In this document: piece by piece, positions 27,802 to 37,589 of the stretch
How the letters are laid out: each line of letters starts with the position of its first letter
Position numbering within the stretch: position 1 is the stretch's first letter
DNA from: CBDANW01 sp965197825
GTDB taxonomy: Bacteria; Acidobacteriota; Vicinamibacteria; Marinacidobacterales; DATDRI01
Assembly (NCBI GenBank): GCA_965197825.1
Contig: CBDANW010000003.1
Coordinates: 2,046,001-2,110,000 of the forward strand
DNA length: 64,000 nucleotides
Direction: 5' to 3'
Translations under genes and position numbers: made by a program
Notes under the pieces: model-generated
Told to the model about the DNA's origin: nothing
Seen by the model: only the letters and a program-made list of their open reading frames with translations
The model's database searches: none

Positions 27802-28758
27802 ATGCGACACTTCCCCATTCCCGTATGGATCGCTGTGCTCGCCACGGGCTCGTGGCACAACCCCACCACGGCCCAGACGTCGTGGCGGGGCTTGGTGGTT
27901 GCCCCCGAATCCCGTTGCTCCCCGTACGATGCTGACGACTATCGGTATCCGCAGTCTGTGGAGGACCGGGTCATCGCCGAGCTTGGCGGCGTCTATGGTC
28001 CCTACACGGGCCGCTGGTTCGCCAACAAACGGGAGACGGACATTGAACATATCGTCGCCCGCTCCGAGGCACACGATAGCGGACTTTGTGTGGCGGATGA
28101 GGCGACCCGCCGACGCTTCGCAACGGATCTTCTGAATCTGACGCTGGCAAGTCCCGGCGTGAACCGGAACCAGAAGCGCGCTCGGGATGCCGCGGAGTGG
28201 TTACCCGACCAGAACCGGTGCTGGTTCGCAGACCGTAGCGTCGCTGTCCGCCGAAAGTACGGTCTGACGATAGACGAGCGCGAAGCAGACACCCTTGAAC
28301 GCGTGTTGTCTGGATGCCAGTCGACCGACCTCGTCATGGTGGCCCGTGGTGCCTCACCGGTCGCTCAGGACATCACCCCGACGGCCGCCGATGCGCGTGA
28401 GATACTCACCCAGTGGGACGACAACGACGATGGCCGTATCACGTGCGCCGAGGCTCGCACCCATGGGATCGCCCCGGTGCGCCGCGACCATCCGGCCTAC
28501 GCCTATATGCGCGATGGTGACGGCGACGGGATTGTCTGCGAAGCTGGTGGCGGTGAGGCCAAGGGCGGCACGGCGCGCCAAGGCTCGGCCCCCGCGACCA
28601 GCGGCAGTAGCGCGCTCCGTCAGTACGACGACAACGGCAACGGCCGCATCACTTGCGCTGAAGCACGGCGCCACGGGATCGCGCCAGTGCGCCGCGGCCA
28701 TCCTGCGTATCCCTACATGCGAGATGCCGACGGAGACGGAGTTGTCTGCGAGCGCTGA
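27802..28758 (+). CDS. Secreted HNH-type nuclease with two Excalibur domains
   Basis: 318 residues with a signal peptide (MRHFPIPVWIAVLATGSWHN, cleavage likely near TTAQ). The nuclease part resembles the GmrSD-C/DUF1524 HNH group: TDIEHIVARSEAHDSGLC (catalytic His about residue 83) and LNLTLASPGVNRNQKRARDA. The C-terminal part carries two Excalibur calcium-binding domains, each with D-D-N-D/G-N-G-R-I-T-CAEAR and a closing DGDGxVCE (about 211-252 and 273-317). It should act outside the cell or in the periplasm, perhaps degrading extracellular DNA. The stop is followed at once by an IS3 fragment. Confidence 0.82.
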   Translation: MRHFPIPVWIAVLATGSWHNPTTAQTSWRGLVVAPESRCSPYDADDYRYPQSVEDRVIAELGGVYGPYTGRWFANKRETDIEHIVARSEAHDSGLCVADEATRRRFATDLLNLTLASPGVNRNQKRARDAAEWLPDQNRCWFADRSVAVRRKYGLTIDEREADTLERVLSGCQSTDLVMVARGASPVAQDITPTAADAREILTQWDDNDDGRITCAEARTHGIAPVRRDHPAYAYMRDGDGDGIVCEAGGGEAKGGTARQGSAPATSGSSALRQYDDNGNGRITCAEARRHGIAPVRRGHPAYPYMRDADGDGVVCER

Positions 28759-28761
28759 ACG

Positions 28762-28866
28762 GCGTCCTGTCGATGACAAACGCGACGTAGACGAAACCTT
28801 GCCACGTCGCAACGTAGGTGAGATCTGCCACCCAAAGGGCGTTCGGGCGGGCTGCTCGGAAGTCGC
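28762..28866 (-). pseudogene. IS3-type OrfB internal scrap
   Basis: Minus-strand text reads GRDFRAARPNALWVADLTYV followed by ATWQGFVYVAFVIDR, the start of an IS3 integrase core. It is about 35 codons long and is bounded by the nuclease gene and a MITE end at 28871. Confidence 0.6.
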
Positions 28867-28870
28867 GACC

Positions 28871-29050
28871 CCGTCCTGTGCCAAAACTCGGCCCTTTTGA
28901 AATAGATCATAAATCAGTAGCTTAGTGTCTTGTATTTGCGGCCGTGCCCAGGGCCGAGCGCGAACAAACGACGAAATCATGCAGGCATGGTTCCGGCAGA
29001 CCGGAGACCGATCAAGTTCGGGGCGTGCGGATGAATAAATAGAAGACACA
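28871..29050. repeat. MITE end followed by a long-inverted-repeat arm
   Basis: 28871-28930 is the left end of the MITE family (GTCCTGTGCCAAAACTCGG to CAGTAGCTTAG). 28955-29050 matches the arms of the 9583-10137 element (CGAACAAACGACGAAATCAT onward). Both are single copies here. Confidence 0.5.
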
Positions 29051-29053
29051 GGC

Positions 29054-29337
29054 CCGACCGCATTCGCGAGGACGCACTCCGCATCCACGCGCCGTTCCGC
29101 TTGCGTCGACGCGGCGTCGAGACCAAGCTCGTTCTGGGCAATTCCTCAAAATCGGTTGACCACACCCTCCTGCGCAATATCGCCAATGCCCTCTCCTGGC
29201 TTGACCAAATCAAGGCAAGCAAGACCTATGAGGAGATTGCCACCGAAGACGCCATCCCAAAGGCCCGCGTGCGCAAGGCAATCCGTTATGCCTTTCTGGC
29301 GCCCGACATCGTCCGCACCATTGTCGACGACCGCTAG
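29054..29337 (+). pseudogene. Serine site-specific recombinase, C-terminal fragment
   Basis: The frame reads RIREDALRIHAPFRLRRRGV, then ETKLVLG, LLRNIANALSWLDQI, and AFLAPDIVRTIVDDR. This is the conserved end of large serine recombinase-family proteins (a hinge motif, a helix-turn-helix, and APDIV near the C-terminus). The catalytic resolvase domain is missing, and the fragment starts at a repeat border. It implies that an integrated element with its own recombinase was once here. Confidence 0.6.
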
Positions 29338-30078
29338 CCCGTTGGGCTGACCTCGAGCTAACTCCTCCATCATCCACTTCCCAACGATTGGGAGGAGCAG
29401 CGTGCCCTCGTCGCAACGCTGTGAGGCAGGTCACGCTGTAAGCCAACCCGCTGCTGCCACGCTCACTCTTGGTCTCCATCAGTCGGCGAACGGCATCGCC
29501 CCTTACTAATGATGACATCGGCGGCGTGCGGGTCTTGAGTTCGTTTGTGTTTTTGGACACGACGGCGTCTTCCCATTGCTGAGCGATTAGCGCTCGATTC
29601 AGCCCCGAAATGGCCTCCAATTGCATTTTGATGACCTGTTTTGCACCGTTACTGCTTGTTTGCTGCCAAGACCCGAATAGCTCCACTTGCTCCCACTTGA
29701 GCCTTACGACTGCGATAGTCGGAAAGGTGTTCCCGTCAACGAAGCGTCCATCGATGAGGCGTAAGAGCTTGTCACTACAATGACTTACGAGTGTAGCCTC
29801 CGTCGGAGGGTTTACGACACGGCCCTCTTTCAGGCGTTAAGGAGGTTGAGATTGCCGTCTAGAAAATCAGTTTGACTGTCAATTCGCAAATAAGATCGAG
29901 CGACCACCCGTCGATGAGGCGTGCGGGGACCAGCACGTGACGAATGGCTTTAAATCGCTGTAGTACAATAGGATAGAACGACGTGGGCACCAGGGCTTCT
30001 CTGAGTTTTCGCTACATTGCCCCACCACGCGCGCGGCGAAAGGGCCACATCAGACTTGCAAAACTTGCAATACACCTT
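29338..30078. other. Gap without recognisable genes
   Basis: Apart from a family-B repeat at 29532-29561 (TTGAGTTCGTTTGTGTTTTT then GGACACG), I see no coding, RNA or repeat feature here. The short frames have no ribosome binding sites or family resemblance. Confidence 0.4.
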
Positions 30079-30365
30079 TCACAGAGACCGGATGGCTCCA
30101 GCCTGCACCATCCGCCACCCCGTCCCGGCCAATTGTGGCACTGCAGAGACGGATGAGATTTTACGCGCGGTTGGCGGGGTTTTGCAGGGATAGGTGTCAC
30201 CAGAGACGCGCTAGAAGGGCTGAACTGGCCTCATTTTCGGCATTCGTCTCTAATCCCGATTTTCGAGTGCCACGTTTGCGCCAAATAGGGTGGCGGGCCG
30301 CCGACCGGGCCGTGCGGCGGCGGAAAAGAGGCCACCCGAGAGGCCCAGAATCGAGGCCGGGGCTA
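30079..30365. repeat. Dispersed repeat of about 280 bp, copy 2
   Basis: Closely similar to 1918-2200 over its whole length (for example AGAGACGCGCTAGAA and ATTCGTCTCTAATC). It ends where a mutator transposase fragment starts. Confidence 0.55.
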
Positions 30366-30583
30366 CTGCGAGCGATGTGGAAATCGATCCGTACCACCAA
30401 CGCCCTCGAAAACCTCAACCGGGAGTTCCGCCGTCGCACAAAAACACAGGCGTCGTTCACCAACGAAGGAGTCGGCTGTCGCCTGGCTATTTGGCGTCGT
30501 CGCCTCTGGTCAAATCAAGCTACGCCGCATCGACGGCCACCAGCACCTGGCCGACGTGCTCGTGAACGGTGCGGTCGCGGTCT
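30366..30583 (+). pseudogene. Mutator-type transposase C-terminal fragment, frameshifted
   Basis: Starts RAMWKSIRTTNALENLNREF, the region with the catalytic Glu, then RRRTKTQASF. After NEG the frame shifts by one base; the other frame continues as ESAVAWLFGVVASGQIKLRR to a natural-looking stop. A related fragment without the frameshift lies at 53316-53640. Confidence 0.7.
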
Positions 30584-30681
30584 GATCTGATAAGGTCACG
30601 TCGTAGTGGGAGGAGCGCCCGTTCTTTTTCCACGACATTGGGTGCGCATCCCCGTCTCACCAAGAATGAAGGAGCGATCCA

Positions 30682-31998
30682 TTGATAGAGGTGCTTTCCA
30701 AGCCTGCCGACCAAATTGACATTTCCGACATCGAATCGTTGATTGAGTCGGAAGTTCCCGAAGGTGAACAGATCGAGTTCAAAGAAGGCCTGTCAACGAA
30801 GGGAGGCTCCGACGATCCATGGAATACCGGCAAGAACAAGATTGGAGATCGAGCGAAAGATGCCCTCCTCAAGGAAGTCATAGGATTCGCAAACGCTCAC
30901 GGTGGGGCTGTGCTGTTAGGTATCGGTGAGTCCGAAGCAAATCCGCCGGTTGCGGCTAGAATCGTGCCGGTTCAGCGATGTGCGGACCTAGCGGAACGTC
31001 TGAAGCTGGTGTTCCGTGATCGCGTGGAGCCGCAGCTTCCCCGGATTGATATCTTCGCTGTTCAGACCGAGGGCGAGAGCGGCGTTGTCATTATTCGTGT
31101 TGGGCGGTCAAGGTTGGCACCACATCGGGTTACGGGATTGCTCGTTTGCCCGATCCGGCGATCCGACCGATGCGAGGAAATGTCAATGAGGGAAATCCAG
31201 GACATGACACTGAACGTGTCGCGGGGACTCGAGCGGTTGGAAAGGCGGTTCTTGGAACGTGCGAAACGCTTCCGACAGGAGTTCAAGCGCCTTGAAACCC
31301 CTGAGGATGCATGGGGTATCCGACTAACCGCTGCGCCCGTCGGAGACGAAATCCGCATCGATCGTGTTTTCCGTCAACGCGCCCTCGCCGAAGAATTCAA
31401 CGAGCCGTGGCACAAGGTCTTACAGCGGCAGGGCGGCAACGAACGCCAACTTGGAAATGGATTAGGCTCCGCCAGTGTCGTCTTTCCCCGGATCTGGCGA
31501 CCCACGCTCCGCGCCGCGCGAGCGGAACCCACTTTCCCTCTTTCCAACAACCTTCTCGATAACAGCTACCGGGAACTTCACTGTGACGGGCTGACCGAAT
31601 TGGGCTATGTTTCACGCCCCAATTATCCTGATGGAGAAAAAATCCACCCTTTCCCCTTGCCACCCGACTTGCCCATTGACATGTTTGCAAACTTGGCCGT
31701 TTGGGCTGACCGTGTCAGAAGGCAGGCCTTCGCTCCAACGGCGGAATATGCTCTTGAATTCGAAATGATCGCCATAGGAGGACCGGTAGTGGTTCACAAC
31801 CGTGATTCGTTTTATTTGGCCCGATTTGCTCCGCCAATATTTCGACCAGGACAAATAACTTTTCCTAGATATCTCCTAGGAAACGCTGATGAAATTCCCG
31901 ATCTCCTCATATTGTTCCATCGTGATTTCTGGAATTCTCTTGGCTCAGATGTTGGTGCCGACGAGGTTAAGTTCTCGATACAAGATTGGTCCGGTTAG
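30682..31998 (+). CDS. AlbA_2 (Schlafen-type) domain protein
   Basis: 438 residues from a TTG start at 30682, preceded by GAAGGAG at 8-nt spacing; no ATG fits better. The N-terminal 150 residues look like the AlbA_2/Schlafen-like putative nucleic-acid-binding domain: GEQIEFKEGLS near 32-42 and LKEVIGFANAHGGAVLLGIG near 67-86, then VVIIRVGRS. The remaining 290 residues are not recognised. Such proteins occur as regulators and in defence islands; the role here is unknown. The gene stands alone between an IS fragment and a restriction-gene remnant. Confidence 0.72.
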   Translation: MIEVLSKPADQIDISDIESLIESEVPEGEQIEFKEGLSTKGGSDDPWNTGKNKIGDRAKDALLKEVIGFANAHGGAVLLGIGESEANPPVAARIVPVQRCADLAERLKLVFRDRVEPQLPRIDIFAVQTEGESGVVIIRVGRSRLAPHRVTGLLVCPIRRSDRCEEMSMREIQDMTLNVSRGLERLERRFLERAKRFRQEFKRLETPEDAWGIRLTAAPVGDEIRIDRVFRQRALAEEFNEPWHKVLQRQGGNERQLGNGLGSASVVFPRIWRPTLRAARAEPTFPLSNNLLDNSYRELHCDGLTELGYVSRPNYPDGEKIHPFPLPPDLPIDMFANLAVWADRVRRQAFAPTAEYALEFEMIAIGGPVVVHNRDSFYLARFAPPIFRPGQITFPRYLLGNADEIPDLLILFHRDFWNSLGSDVGADEVKFSIQDWSG

Positions 31999-32385
31999 GA
32001 GCTAGTGGAAGACAGGGCTCATAGCATGCCTGGTCCCCAGCGCTCCGAAAATCACCTTGAGAATAGCAAGAAGCAGAGCGGTGACGACGTCAGGGTCCAG
32101 GCGTCCTTCGAGACCGACGCCGACAGGTTGTGGAGGTCGTAGGCTGGAAACGCCTTGAGCAAAACCATCCGCTCGGCTTACCTGCAGCTTTGCCGCCGCA
32201 TCCGTCGCTGATAGACTCTGTGGCATGCCTGTGGAACTCGGAGTCTGGCGTATCGACGAGCAGCTGTCCCGCGTTCCCGTCGCGGCGCTGGATTCGGAAT
32301 CGCATCTCGAAGGCCTTCTTGATAGGGGGATCGAGATTGCCAATCCCAACTGGATGCTCGTCGGGCGGCGCCGGGCGACCGGGTC

Positions 32386-32556
32386 CTGCTCCGCAAGCTC
32401 GCCGACGCAAAACACCTTTGGCCTGAGCGTCGCACCAACGGCATTAAGCAGGTTTGCAAGTGGCCCATAGCTCGACCGCTCCCCGGTCGAGCCGCCCGAC
32501 GCGCGCATCCGCCGAAGCTCGGTGAAGTAGGTCTCTACCACCGCTGTCAGTTGCAA
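32386..32556 (-). pseudogene. N-terminal remnant of a type II restriction-modification gene
   Basis: From a TTG at 32556 the frame gives MQLTAVVETYFTELRRMRAS, then GSTGERSSYGPLANLLNAVG and VFCVGELAEQ, a start seen in N6-adenine methyltransferase/restriction fusions. After about residue 57 the sequence changes to unrelated material, though the frame stays open to 32002. I read it as a truncated gene fused by recombination; the downstream 130 codons look non-coding. Confidence 0.45.
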
Positions 32557-32885
32557 CTGTGCAAACGCCTCAAATTTCCTATTTTCTTGTTCGATGGCTT
32601 ACGCCCAAAATGGACGCGATTTTCGTAAAACCCCGAAACTCTGCAAACGTGTTCTCAATACTTAGCCCTAATCGCAAAATCTTCGAAGCACGAAAACGCG
32701 AAACAGCCGCACTGGGCGCAGGCGAGAAGCTCGTGCTGGGGCACCCGCTCGCCGCCACTATAGGTGATTCTGCACGGTGTATGCAGAACCTGGAAAAGGT
32801 GCTATTCACGGGGCCAAAGACCTCAGACACGGTGACGTTTATTTGCGATTAGGGTTAAGAACTGAGGTGCTTCTGCCATCAAGTG
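32557..32885. other. Gap before IS256 copy 3
   Basis: A 97-codon frame (32559-32852) has no family resemblance or good ribosome binding site. I see no other feature. Confidence 0.35.
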
Positions 32886-34285
32886 GGTCAAGTCTTAATT
32901 TTCCTGTCAAATCTCCGTACGGTTCCCCGCGCTCGGTTAAGCTGCTGATTCCTCCGACGTGCCTTGCGGGAGAAGCTCGTTGCGAAGCTCCTCGACTTTC
33001 CTAGCGGCGAAGACATCCATCCTCACGCCGCGCCATTTGTTTGCGACGGCCAAGAGCACAGCGAACGAGAGTTTCATCGCGGCCTCCTCGGTGAAGAAGT
33101 GAGGAATGACCTTTGTGCGACGTTTGTGCTCTCCGAACGTGCGCTCAAGTAGATTCGACGTGCGAAGCCTTTTGTGATGCGCCGCAGGAAGGCGTAGCGC
33201 CTGAAGACACGCTTCGAAGGTCTCTTCCATGCACTTCATCGCGCTCGGGAATCGTTGACGGTACCGAGCGATCACCTCCCGACCCTTCTTCAGCCCTTGC
33301 TCGTAGCTGTTCGCATGGAACGACTCAAGGATGGCCGCCTTGAGTTCGTCGCGCACTTCCTTCGGAGCCTTGCCCAGGATGTTCTCGAGGCGGTGCTTCT
33401 GGCAACGTTGCTTGAGGCTTCGAGGGAAGACCTCTGCGATCGCTTTGAGCACTCCAGGATTCCCGTCCGTCACGATGAGCAACGGCTCCCTCATTCCTCG
33501 GGCCACCATCTCCTGCAAGAACCCCTTCCAGTTCTCGTAGGATTCTCGGTTGCCGACACCGATATGAAGAAGAACTCGCGTCCCATCAGCGCGATAGCCG
33601 GTCGCAACGAGGATGGGCTCTTTTCTCTCCGCTCCTTGGTGGTAGCGCAGGTACGTGCCGTCGAGCTCGAGATACAACAGCTTCTCGTTCGAGAGATCCC
33701 GTTTTCGAAACGCCTCGAAATCCTCCGACAGACACCGTGTGACCCGGCTCACCACCGACTTCGAGACACCCGTGCCGCTCAGCACGTCCGCGAACGTCGC
33801 CTCAATGTCACGCGTCGACATCCCGTGGACGTACATCCGCGCGATCAGTTCATCGAGTTTCTCGGTCCGGCTCACGTAGGCGTCGAGAATCTTTGACTGA
33901 AACACCTTCTCTGTTTCTCGTACCTGCGGCACTTGCACCGTTACCGCTCCCGCGCCCGTGAGGACCCGATGCGACTCATACCCGTTGCGTCGTCCCTTCT
34001 CCTTCGTCGTTGCCGGAGCGTTCTCATAGTAGTTTCGACCCAACGCCTCCGTCACCTCGCGCTCCAACGCATATTGAAGCATCATCTGAGCTCCCGACCG
34101 GACGATCTCCGAGAGATTCATCTCCCCAAATACCAGTTGTTCCTCGAACTGCTTGAGTAATCGCTGACTCGGTAGTACCTTTCCCATGATGTATGGTTCT
34201 CCTTTTCTGTCCCCATGACGGGGACGGGTTTGAGCTTGGGGAACCATACATCGTTTTTCTTTGACAGGAATCTTAAGACATCACC
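32886..34285 (-). mobile_element. IS256-family element A, copy 3
   Basis: A full 1400-bp copy in reverse orientation, with both terminal repeats (GGTCAAGTCTTAATTTTCCT at 32886; TCTTAAGACATCACC ending at 34285). The neighbouring octamers (ATCAAGTG and ACCTTGAC) do not match, so the flanks have been rearranged since insertion. Confidence 0.92.
32937..34187 (-). CDS. IS256-family transposase, copy 3
   Basis: 416 residues, the same as copy 1 except for a few changes (G/A in LTGAGAVTV, R/Q in VPQVRE, L/F in EETFEA). All catalytic motifs are present, and the 11-bp start hairpin lies upstream. Probably active. Confidence 0.92.
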   Translation of the reverse strand: MGKVLPSQRLLKQFEEQLVFGEMNLSEIVRSGAQMMLQYALEREVTEALGRNYYENAPATTKEKGRRNGYESHRVLTGAGAVTVQVPQVRETEKVFQSKILDAYVSRTEKLDELIARMYVHGMSTRDIEATFADVLSGTGVSKSVVSRVTRCLSEDFEAFRKRDLSNEKLLYLELDGTYLRYHQGAERKEPILVATGYRADGTRVLLHIGVGNRESYENWKGFLQEMVARGMREPLLIVTDGNPGVLKAIAEVFPRSLKQRCQKHRLENILGKAPKEVRDELKAAILESFHANSYEQGLKKGREVIARYRQRFPSAMKCMEETFEACLQALRLPAAHHKRLRTSNLLERTFGEHKRRTKVIPHFFTEEAAMKLSFAVLLAVANKWRGVRMDVFAARKVEELRNELLPQGTSEESAA

Positions 34286-34302
34286 ACCTTGACCTGACCG
34301 CG

Positions 34303-34350
34303 TCGTGCCCGAAAATACGAACGGAGCCGAAAGCTCGAATCCTGGAGGCT
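34303..34350. repeat. Family-B short repeat
   Basis: TCGTGCCCGAAAATACGAAC followed by GGAGCCGAAAGCTCGAATCC, matching the copies near 1752 and 1866. A MITE right end follows at 34393-34445 and a GCGTTCGAG..TTTTGACCA end at 34490-34515. Confidence 0.5.
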
Positions 34351-34640
34351 TTCTCGAAATTCGCGGAGACCAGCCGACACGGCACGGGCATCTAAGCTGC
34401 TGATTGATGGTCTATTTCAAAAAGGCCGAATTTTGACACAGGAGGGGATTCAAGGAGCGTTGAGCAAGGTGCAAACTGATGACCAGCTGAGCGTTCGAGT
34501 ATTTTGACCATACGGGCTCCCGGACCGGGTCATCGAGGAGGACCAGAAGGCTTCTGATGTGGCACGATCAGACCCTAGTGCGCAGCCGAGCAACTGCGTA
34601 ACACTCTCGATGCGCCCGAGGGACGCACTAAAGGCGAATC

Positions 34641-36056
34641 ATGTTCCAGCAGTATCCACAGAGCGACGTGAATGAACCGATCCTGCTGCACGAGGGCAGG
34701 TTTCGCATTCGGCGGGGCGATCGTTGCGTCGAAGGAAGCGGCTCGGCCCATTTGCGATGGCTGCCATCACCGGGCATCGAGTTCGACATCGAGATCACAG
34801 AACCGTTTCCCGGTGTCGATTTCGATTCCTTGACCGTGGAACTGCCGGGCTTCAGGACGGAGAACGTCCTCGCTCACTCGATGACTCTGGGCTTGACCAG
34901 CAGAATCCGTGCCTTCGCGAGTGCGATGGAATCGGATCGTCAACAGAATCTTCTCTCCGTAGAATTCCAGGTCGTCAATTTCACCGACTTCATCACACCC
35001 GGGTTGTCCGCCGCTCCCGGAGACCCGACGGCGATCGCCAGTGTCAACGGGACCGAACGACTGTTGGGGGGAGTTACCCCTACAGGCTCGCCGACCAAGC
35101 CGGTTCAGTCGGTCACGTGCGCAACAGTCGACCTCATGCACGATGGTTGGCGCGTCGGTCTCGTCGCCTTGCCGGAATCCCGCGACCGTTACGAGCGTCT
35201 GAAGGCTATCGGCGGATACTCCTTCACCCACGTCGGACAGTTGACGAGAATCGACGGCTCGACATTCTCCGTGCAGCAGGCGGAGAGGATCCTCGAGTCG
35301 CTGAGGGTCTTCCTGTCGTTCGCGCGTGGCGCTGCATGCGGTCTCCCGATTCGGTGGGGGCGCGGAATCGACGGTGAGATCGTGTGGCGAAATTTCGGGT
35401 CACCGATCGTCGACAGGTGGCGACAACCGCACTCGTGGTTTGACGAGAGGCATGGCTCACTCCTTAGTGAGCTGTTCGACCCGTTCTGTCGGGTTCACAA
35501 TGACGAGAGACTCCGCGAGTCGTTGGTCCTGGCGCTGCATTGGTACCGCCACTGCAACATGAATTCGAGCGGCAAAGAGGGATCGCTCGTTCTCGGCATG
35601 GCTGCGCTCGATCTCCTGAGCGCACTCATCGTCGTCGGTCGCTGTCGCTCGATGTCAGCGCAGAAACACGACCAACTCAATGCGGCGAAGAAGCCTCGCG
35701 CCCTGCTGAAGGCGCTGGGTGTCCCAGCGGACATTCCACCACGGTACGCGGTGCTGACCGCGTTCGCCGAGAAGTACGGCAAGTCAGACTCGTGTGAAGC
35801 GCTGGTGGAGCTGCGGCACGGATTTGTACACCCGAACGAGGAACGCAGGAGCGTCGTCTTCGGGTCGGTCGGCAGGGCGGCTGTCTCCGACGCATGGCAG
35901 CTGTCGCTCTGGTACCAGGAACTGGCGTTACTCCGCCTGTTGCGACATCGCGGAAGCTACAGAAATCGGACAACCGCGAAACGCGTAGGGCAGGTCGAGC
36001 CCGTACCATGGAGCGGCCGTTCTCTTCCCTCCCCGGTCGAGCGGCGCTCCCCTTGA
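34641..36056 (+). CDS. Hypothetical protein with HEPN-type motif
   Basis: 471 residues. The N-terminal 250 residues are predicted beta-rich (RFRIRRGDRC, IEFDIEITEPFPGVDFDSLT) and the C-terminal 200 helical. The C-terminal part ends in LVELRHGFVHPNEER, where R392-x4-H397 is the catalytic pattern of HEPN ribonucleases. A beta-rich sensor followed by HEPN resembles ApeA-type abortive infection proteins, but I cannot confirm the family. GenBank-style annotation would be hypothetical. The start ATG 34641 has only a weak AAAGGCG upstream. It is flanked by IS debris on both sides, with no partner gene. Confidence 0.6.
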   Translation: MFQQYPQSDVNEPILLHEGRFRIRRGDRCVEGSGSAHLRWLPSPGIEFDIEITEPFPGVDFDSLTVELPGFRTENVLAHSMTLGLTSRIRAFASAMESDRQQNLLSVEFQVVNFTDFITPGLSAAPGDPTAIASVNGTERLLGGVTPTGSPTKPVQSVTCATVDLMHDGWRVGLVALPESRDRYERLKAIGGYSFTHVGQLTRIDGSTFSVQQAERILESLRVFLSFARGAACGLPIRWGRGIDGEIVWRNFGSPIVDRWRQPHSWFDERHGSLLSELFDPFCRVHNDERLRESLVLALHWYRHCNMNSSGKEGSLVLGMAALDLLSALIVVGRCRSMSAQKHDQLNAAKKPRALLKALGVPADIPPRYAVLTAFAEKYGKSDSCEALVELRHGFVHPNEERRSVVFGSVGRAAVSDAWQLSLWYQELALLRLLRHRGSYRNRTTAKRVGQVEPVPWSGRSLPSPVERRSP

Positions 36057-36191
36057 GAGACGACGTCCTGCTGTTGAGGCTCGGCACGCAGGCGCGCCGA
36101 CCGCTCGCCGGATAGCTGCTGGGGAGTTGTGCTGTTGGCGGGCGCCGCAGTCCAGGCAGGTACGCTTCATGCTACTCATCGCTTATCGGAC

Positions 36192-36535
36192 TCAAGCAGC
36201 GCGTCGAGTGTAATAATGATGGAGACCACCCACCTTTGGAATGGCTCTCACTTTGCCCATCGCCGGTGACTCTACCCGGCGAGGCTCGGGCGCGTCCTTC
36301 TCAAGCGACAAATGAGTCCGGCACGAATGATAGTAGTCGACGTATTCGCGTAGGATTCGCCTCAGGTGCTGCTCATCAAGGACGATCACGTGGTCGAGAC
36401 ACTCACGTCGAATGGAGCCGATCATCCTTTCGACAAATGGATTCTGCCACGGGGAGCGCGGTGCGGTAAGGACCTGCTCTATCCCGAGACCGTCGACGCG
36501 AGTATCGAAGTACGCTCCGTAGGTCTGGTCTCGAT
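36192..36535 (-). pseudogene. Integrase-type transposase, C-terminal fragment
   Basis: Minus-strand frame reads DQTYGAYFDTRVDGLGIEQV, then APRSPWQNPFVERMIGSIRR with the catalytic Glu, ECLDHVIVLDEQHL, and ends GLHHYYTRRAA. This is the end of an IS481/IS3-type transposase. The N-terminal two thirds are missing and a MITE end begins at 36538. Confidence 0.7.
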
Positions 36536-36537
36536 CC

Positions 36538-36676
36538 CGTCCTGTGCCAAAACTCGGCCCTTTTGAAATAGGCCATAAATCAGCAACTTAGTGTCTGTGT
36601 TTGCGACCGGGCCAAGGGCCGTGGGCTTTACAATCGTCTTGGGCGGGCGGGTCGTCACCATGCAGATGACCACCTC
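36538..36676. repeat. MITE-family partial copy
   Basis: GTCCTGTGCCAAAACTCGG, the CAGCAACTTAG part and GGGCCAAGGGCCGTGGGC to CAATCGTCTT follow the MITE left half, then it switches to GGTCGTCACCATGCAGATGA. The same switch is found at 40079-40225, so this is a shared variant. Confidence 0.6.
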
Positions 36677-37545
36677 GTCCTGTGCCAAAACTTGATCCAC
36701 TGGCAACGTTACAAATCGGCATCTGAGCGACGCCACTTCCGGGACATCGCCCTGGTGAGAACTACTTCCGGCTGCTCGTGACACTTCCCTTCAATGGACG
36801 GTGGGTTTGCCCACGGCGATAGTGGAAAGGGTCTGTTGGCGGGCGCGCTTGCAGGCAAGCATTACTGCGTGCAGTTCTTTCTCTGCGATGTGTGAGAGCT
36901 CCCCAACGTCCTTGAGAATTCCCCTAAGGTCCCTCTCTGACGCCGACTCTCTCTCCAGGATATCGATGATAACGCGGGTCATGGCATAGATCTTGCCGAG
37001 GTTGTCCAGAGCCTCGTTGGCCCGTTCGGGCAGATCCATGAGCTCTACGTCGCCGAACAGTCCGTCGATGAAGCCTTCAAGCTCCTCGGTGCGGGTCCGG
37101 CACAAGCGGCGAATGTCATCCGTATCCGGCTTAGCCTCCATCCGTGTCAAACGGAATGGCTTGGTTGCCGATTGATGCCTTGCCAGTTCATTCCAAAGCC
37201 CCATCAGGGACTCGAATAGCTCACTGGCTGCGCCGACATTGTCGAACCCCGGCAACTCACCTTCCCAACAGCTCTCTATAGCTCGGAGTGGCGATGCGTC
37301 GAGCCTGGGCGTCGCGATGTTGCCGAGGAGTCGTGTGCGGATGACATGGAATGACGTCGGGCACGCATAACGTTCCAATACAGCGCGAACAGCCTTGTCG
37401 CCAGCGTATCGGAGGGAACGTTTCTTCATGCTCGGTCCAATATTCTCACGATTGACCTGCTTGACCAATCCGCTCCCTGGATGAAGTGATTGTCCATCAG
37501 TAAATTCCCGGCATCTTTGGATTGGCCGCGACTACGGTTCGCAGC
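36677..37545. repeat. Duplicated 869-bp block, copy 2
   Basis: Same borders and length as 15465-16333 and nearly the same sequence; carries the second copy of the 225-residue gene. Confidence 0.8.
36791..37468 (-). CDS. Hypothetical 225-aa helical protein, copy 2
   Basis: Second copy of the gene at 15579-16256, with substitutions such as V/I in FHVIRTR, F/L in MGLWNE, A/V in GDVELM and S/V in MTRVIIDIL. Most changes are conservative and the frame is intact in both copies, which suggests the protein is still under selection or the duplication is recent. Function unknown. Confidence 0.6.
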   Translation of the reverse strand: MVKQVNRENIGPSMKKRSLRYAGDKAVRAVLERYACPTSFHVIRTRLLGNIATPRLDASPLRAIESCWEGELPGFDNVGAASELFESLMGLWNELARHQSATKPFRLTRMEAKPDTDDIRRLCRTRTEELEGFIDGLFGDVELMDLPERANEALDNLGKIYAMTRVIIDILERESASERDLRGILKDVGELSHIAEKELHAVMLACKRARQQTLSTIAVGKPTVH

Positions 37546-37589
37546 GTCTCGATCACCGTCGCGTCCCGCGACGATAGCAGTCCGTTGGT

